Shown piece by piece: positions 59,690-64,000 of a DNA stretch of 64,000 bases. This stretch comes from Achatina immaculata. Lineage: Eukaryota > Mollusca > Gastropoda > Stylommatophora > Achatinidae. The DNA is taken from the NCBI GenBank assembly GCA_009760885.1, contig CM019701.1, forward strand, positions 15,955,475 through 16,019,474, in the 5' to 3' direction. The position numbers and the translations under genes are program-made. The number at the start of each line of letters is the position of its first letter. Positions within the stretch are counted from its first letter, which is position 1. The notes below the pieces were generated by a model, which had not been told where the DNA came from, ran no database searches, and saw nothing but the letters and a program-made list of their open reading frames with translations.

Positions 59690-62600
59690 TACGTTAGTAC
59701 ACTGAATTTCATGGATTAAGGGAGCGAGATAATACTACGTTAGTACACTGAATTTCATGGATTAAGGGAGCGAGATAACACTACGTTAGTACACTGAATT
59801 TCATGGATTAAGGGAGCGAGATAACAGTAATTTAGTACATTGCATTTCATGGATTAAGGGAGCGAGATAACACTACGTTAGTACATTGAATTTCATGGAT
59901 TAAGGGAGCGAGATAACACTACGTTAGTATACTAAATTTCATGGATTAAGGGAGCGAGACAACACTACGTTAGTACATTGAATTTCATGCATTGAGGGAG
60001 CACGATAACAGTAAGTTAGTACACTGAATTTTATGGATTGAGGGAGCGAGATAACACTACGTTAGTACATTGAATTTCATGGATTGAGGGAGCGAGATAA
60101 CAGTAAGTTAGTACATTAAATTTCATGGATTAAGGGAGCGAGATAACACTACGTTAGTACATTGAATTTCATGGATTGAGGGAGCGAGATAACACTAAAT
60201 TAGTACATTGAATTTCATGGATTGATATAGCGAGATAACAAGACGTTAGTACATTGAATTTCATGGACTGATGGTGCGAGATATTAGTCCGTTAGTGCAT
60301 TAAATTTTATGGATTGAGGGAGCGAAATAACAGTAAGTTAGTACATTGAAGTTCACGGATTGAGGGAGTGCTATAACAGTTCTTTCGTGCATTGAATTTC
60401 ATGGAATGAGGGAGCGAGATAACAGTAGGTTAGTACATTGTATTTCCGGATTGAGCGAGCGAGATGACAGTACGTTAGTACATTGAATTTCATGGATTGA
60501 GGGAGCGAGATAACAGTTCGTTAGTACACTACATATCTTGGATTGAGGTAGCGAGATAACAGTACGTTAGTACATTGTATTTCCTGGATTGAGGTAGCGG
60601 GATAACGCTACGTTAGTACACTAAATTTCATGGATTAAGGGAGCGAGATAACACTACATTAGTACACTAAATTTCATGGATTAAGGGAGCGAGACAACAC
60701 TCCGTTAGTACATTGAATTTCATGGATTGAGAGAGTAAGATAACAGTAAGTTAGTACACTGAATTTTATGGATTGAGGGAGCGAGATAACAGTAAGTTAG
60801 TACATTGAATTTCATTGATTGAGGGAGCGAGTTAACACTACGTTAGTACATTGAATTTTATGGATTGAGTGAGCGAGATAACAGTAAGTTAGTACATTAA
60901 ATTTCATGGATTAAGGGAGCGAGATAACACTACGTTAGTACATTGAATTTCATGGATTGAGGGAGCGAGATAACACTAAATTAGTACATTGAATTTCATG
61001 GATTGATATAGCGAGATAACAAGACGTTAGTACATTGAATTTCATGGACTGATGGTGCGAGATATCAGTCCGTTAGTGCATTAAATTTTATGGATTGAGG
61101 GAGCGAAATAACAGTAAGTTAGTACATTGAATTTCATAGAGTGATATAGCGTAATAACAGTACGTTAGTACATTGAAGTTCACGGATTGAGGGAGTGCGA
61201 TAACAGTTATTTCGTGCATTGAATTTCATGGATTGAGTGAGCGAGATAACAGTAGGTTAGTACATTGTATTTCCGGATTGAGCGAGCGAGATGACAGTAC
61301 GTTAGTACATTGAATTTCATGGATTGAGTTAGCGAGATGACACTACATTAATACATTGTATATCATGGATTGAGTCAGGGAGATAACAGTAAGTTAGTAC
61401 ATTGAATTTCATGGATTGAGGGAGCGAGATAACAGTACGTTAGTACACTGAATTTCTTGGATTGAGTTAGCGAGATAACACTACGTTAGTACATTGAATT
61501 TCATGAATTGAGGGAGCGAGATAATTGTAAGTTAGTACATTAACTTTCATGGATTGAGCGAGCGAGGTAACAGTAAGTTAGTACATTGAATTTAATGGAT
61601 TGAGGGAGCGAGATAACAGTACGTTAGTACACTAAATTTCTTGGATTGAGGTAGCGAGATAACAGTACGTTAGTACATTGTATTTCCTGGATTGAGTTAA
61701 CGAGATAACAGTAAGTTAGTACATTGAATTTCATGGATTGAGGGAGCGAGATAACAGTTCGTTAGTACACTACATATCTTGGATTGAGGTAGCGAGATAA
61801 CAGTACTTTAGTACATTATATTTCATGGATTGAGGGAGCGAGATAACAGTACGTTAGTACAATGAATTTAATTGATTGAGCGAGCGAGATAACACAAAAT
61901 TAGTACATTAAATTTAATGGATTGAGGGAGCGAGAAAACAGTACGTTAGTACATTGAATTTCATGGATTGAGGTAGCGAGATAACACTAAATTAGTACAT
62001 TGAATTTCATGGATTGATATAACGAGATAACAAGACGTTAGTACATTGAATTTCATGGATTGATGGAGCGAGAAAACAGTACGTTAGTACATTGAATTTC
62101 ATGGATTGAGGGAGCGAGATAATACTAAATTAGTACATTGAATTTCATGGATTGATATAGCGAGATAACAAGACGTTAGTACATTGAATTTCATGGACTG
62201 ATGGTGCGAGATATCAGTCCGTTAGTGCATTAAATTTTATGGATTGAGGGAGCGAGATAACAGTAAGTTAGTACATTGTATTTCATAGATTGATATAGCG
62301 TAATAACAGTACGTTAGTACATTGAAATTCACGGATTGAGGGAGTGCGATAACAGTTCTTTCGTGCATTGAATTTCATGGATTGAGGGAGCGAGATAACA
62401 GTAGGTTAGTACATTGTATTTCCGGATTGAGCGAGCGAGATGAGAGTACGTTAGTACATTGAATTTCATGGATTAGTTAGCGAGATATCAGTACGTTAGT
62501 ACACTAAATTTCTTGGATTGAGTTAGCGAGATAACACTACGTTAGTACATTGAATTTCATGAATTGAAGGAGCGAGATAATTGTAAGTTAGTACATTAAC

Positions 62601-63200
62601 TTTCATGGACTGAGCGAGCGAGATAACAGTAAGTTAGTACATTGAATTTAATGGATTGAGGGAGCGAGATAACAGTACGTTAGTACACTAAATTTCTTGG
62701 ATTGAGGTAGCGAGATAACAGTACGTTAGTACATTGAATTTCATAGATTGAGTTAAGGAGATAACAGTAAGTTAGTACATTGAATTTCATGGATTGAGTT
62801 AACGAGATAACAGTAAGTTAGTACATTGAATTTCATGGATTGAGGGAGCGAGATAACAGTTCGTTAGTACACTACATATCTTGGATTGAAGTAGCGAGAT
62901 AACACTACGTTGGTACATTGAATTTCATGAATTGAGGGAGCGAGATAACAGTACATTAGTACAATGAATTTCATGAATTGAGGAAGGGAGATAACATTAC
63001 GTTAGTACATTGAATTTCATGGATTGAGGGAGCGAGATAACACTACGTTAGTACATTAAATATCATGGACTGAGGGAGCGAGATAACAGAAAGTTAGTAC
63101 ATTGAATTTCATGGATTGAGGGAGCGAGATAACAGTAAGTTAGTACACTGAATTTCCTGGATTGAGAGAGCGACAGAATAGTAGGTTAGTACATTGAATT
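59690..63200 (+). repeat. 46-bp minisatellite, about 76 copies, with higher-order structure
   Basis: Unit with 'cgttagtacattgaatttca' and 'ggagcgagataaca'. A distinctive run of variant units, including 'catggactgatggtgcgag', occurs three times, at 60262, 61043 and 62192. These are about 17 and 25 units apart, so multi-unit blocks have been duplicated. Confidence 0.95.
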
Positions 63201-63335
63201 CATGTATTGTGGATAGTACAGACAGATTAGCCGTGAGACAAATAAGTGCAGTGGCACATGGTATAAGTCAGAAGGAGAGCGTGGTGTAGTTTTGCAGAAG
63301 GACTGCAGATTCATAAGCACATTTGGCACCATCGA

Positions 63336-63337
<2 letters not shown>

Positions 63338-63366
<29 letters not shown>

Positions 63367-63386
63367 CTATATATATATATATAGTT
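63338..63386. repeat. (TA)n microsatellite
   Basis: Two TA runs separated by one 'tc'. Confidence 0.93.
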
Positions 63387-63624
63387 GAATAAATATACAC
63401 TGGTCAGTAGGAGCAGAGGAACCCTGGCAAGTCTGGTATATTAATTTAGTGTTTCTTGGTTATATAAATGACGTGTAGTTATGTCACGCCTTGATGGTCA
63501 CATGATACTCGCTGACGACGTCCTGCTTGTGTTATGTCTGTGCTGCCGTCTCATGCCATGCGTAGCGTGTCAATAAAATAGATGTAATTAAATTTATGAC
63601 TTGGTAATATATATTCCATATTTT

Positions 63625-63790
63625 CTGTGATGTGTGGAAGTATATGATGTGATGTGTGGAAGTATATGGTGTGATGTGTGGAAGTATATGGTGTGATGTG
63701 TGAAAATATATGGCGTGATGTGTGGAAGTATATGATGTGATGTGTGGAAGTATATGGTGTGATGTGTAGATGTATATGGTGTGGTACATG
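63625..63790 (+). repeat. 22-bp minisatellite
   Basis: About eight copies of a unit with 'gtgatgtgtggaagtatatg'. The minus-strand frames rich in HH and TS come from it and are not genes. Confidence 0.93.
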
Positions 63791-64000
63791 ACTGGCATAT
63801 GGTATCTGTATGAGGGAGATCCTGGGTTGTAGTGCTATTTTTGATATGGCCACCCCAACACGGAAGTACACTGGCCATGGGTTGGGATTTCAGGTGGGTT
63901 TTGGTCATGTCCCTCCCCCTTATTGTCCCCAGTTGTGAACTTTAACCCCACTAAGTTTTGCACTATAGTATAGAATTATGCATTACACGTCGCATCACGT

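Larger units (their letters stand above)
59256..63962. mobile_element. 4.7-kb TG...CA insertion containing a 46-bp minisatellite
   Basis: It interrupts copy 5 with a 4-bp duplication, ctat, at 59252-59255 and 63963-63966. Its ends are TGTGGACAAG and GTTTTGCA, the TG/CA termini usual for LTRs. A TATA-like run (59332-59350) and an AATAAA (63573-63578) are present. No repeat between the two ends and no coding domain is seen, so one reading is a solo LTR inflated by tandem repeats. Orientation and class are uncertain. Confidence 0.45.
53431..64000 (+). repeat. Macrorepeat unit, copy 5 (interrupted, runs off window)
   Basis: Anchor at 53431-53680. It follows the sisters to about 54320, then skips to the segment near 'gtgataacttgac', losing the 1.5-2 kb in between. 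The TATC array is at 55957. It is interrupted by an RTE fragment (56689), the GAA-tailed element (57176) and a 4.7-kb insertion (59256-63962). After this, unit sequence resumes at 'ctatagtatagaatta', matching 13118 and 53012. Confidence 0.7.

Noticed and set aside
63532..63908. Minus-strand ORFs with repeated YTSTHH and ITPY
   Set aside because: Produced by the 22-bp minisatellite.

Overview
This is non-coding, AT-rich animal nuclear DNA, most likely from an invertebrate. Support for that is indirect: RTE-type non-LTR elements, a Penelope-like fragment, a Tc1 relative and a Ty3/Gypsy remnant, abundant TATC/TGTC, TA and CA microsatellites, and no bacterial-style gene packing. A mollusc is my guess, but the sequence does not prove it. 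I see no intact host gene, no rRNA or tRNA gene and no CRISPR array. Every recognisable protein-coding stretch belongs to a mobile element and carries at least one disabling change.

The window appears to be built on about five head-to-tail, diverged copies of one large non-coding unit. I estimate 5.5-7 kb per unit once insertions are removed. The same anchor (a stretch ending near 'cataatttcatgaatatcac') recurs at about 281, 16564, 26924, 38967 and 53619, and the segments that follow recur in the same order. A TATC microsatellite sits at the same place in the unit at 2.95, 10.2, 37.7, 51.6 and 55.96 kb. Insertions stretch the spacing to 10-16 kb.

Layout. 1-3.1 kb: unit copy 1 with an RTE 3' fragment. 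3.1-9.97 kb: foreign block with a broken Ty3/Gypsy element on the minus strand, split by a 37-bp minisatellite. 9.97-13.5 kb: rest of copy 1. 13.5-16.4 kb: a decayed RTE element (family A). 16.4-26.7 kb: copy 2, holding a Penelope-like GIY-YIG remnant plus a Tc1 remnant, a Penelope-like terminal fragment, and a near full-length RTE-like element (family D) inside a 38-bp minisatellite. 26.7-38.8 kb: copy 3, with a family A element nested in a family B element, several minisatellites and a GC-rich GAA-tailed element. 38.8-53.4 kb: copy 4, with a 4.2-kb insertion carrying a 44-bp minisatellite and a perfect-looking 1711-bp tandem duplication. 53.4-64 kb: copy 5, with the second GAA-tailed element and a 4.7-kb insertion dominated by a 46-bp minisatellite.

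The genes do not form a pathway. The window records repeated cycles of unit amplification, retrotransposition (many insertions still show 5-12 bp target-site duplications) and local birth of minisatellites from sequence that is single-copy in the sister units. The most novel items are the macrorepeat itself, the GAA-tailed element family, and minisatellites arising at different points of sister copies. All alignments were made by eye, so identities and boundaries are approximate.
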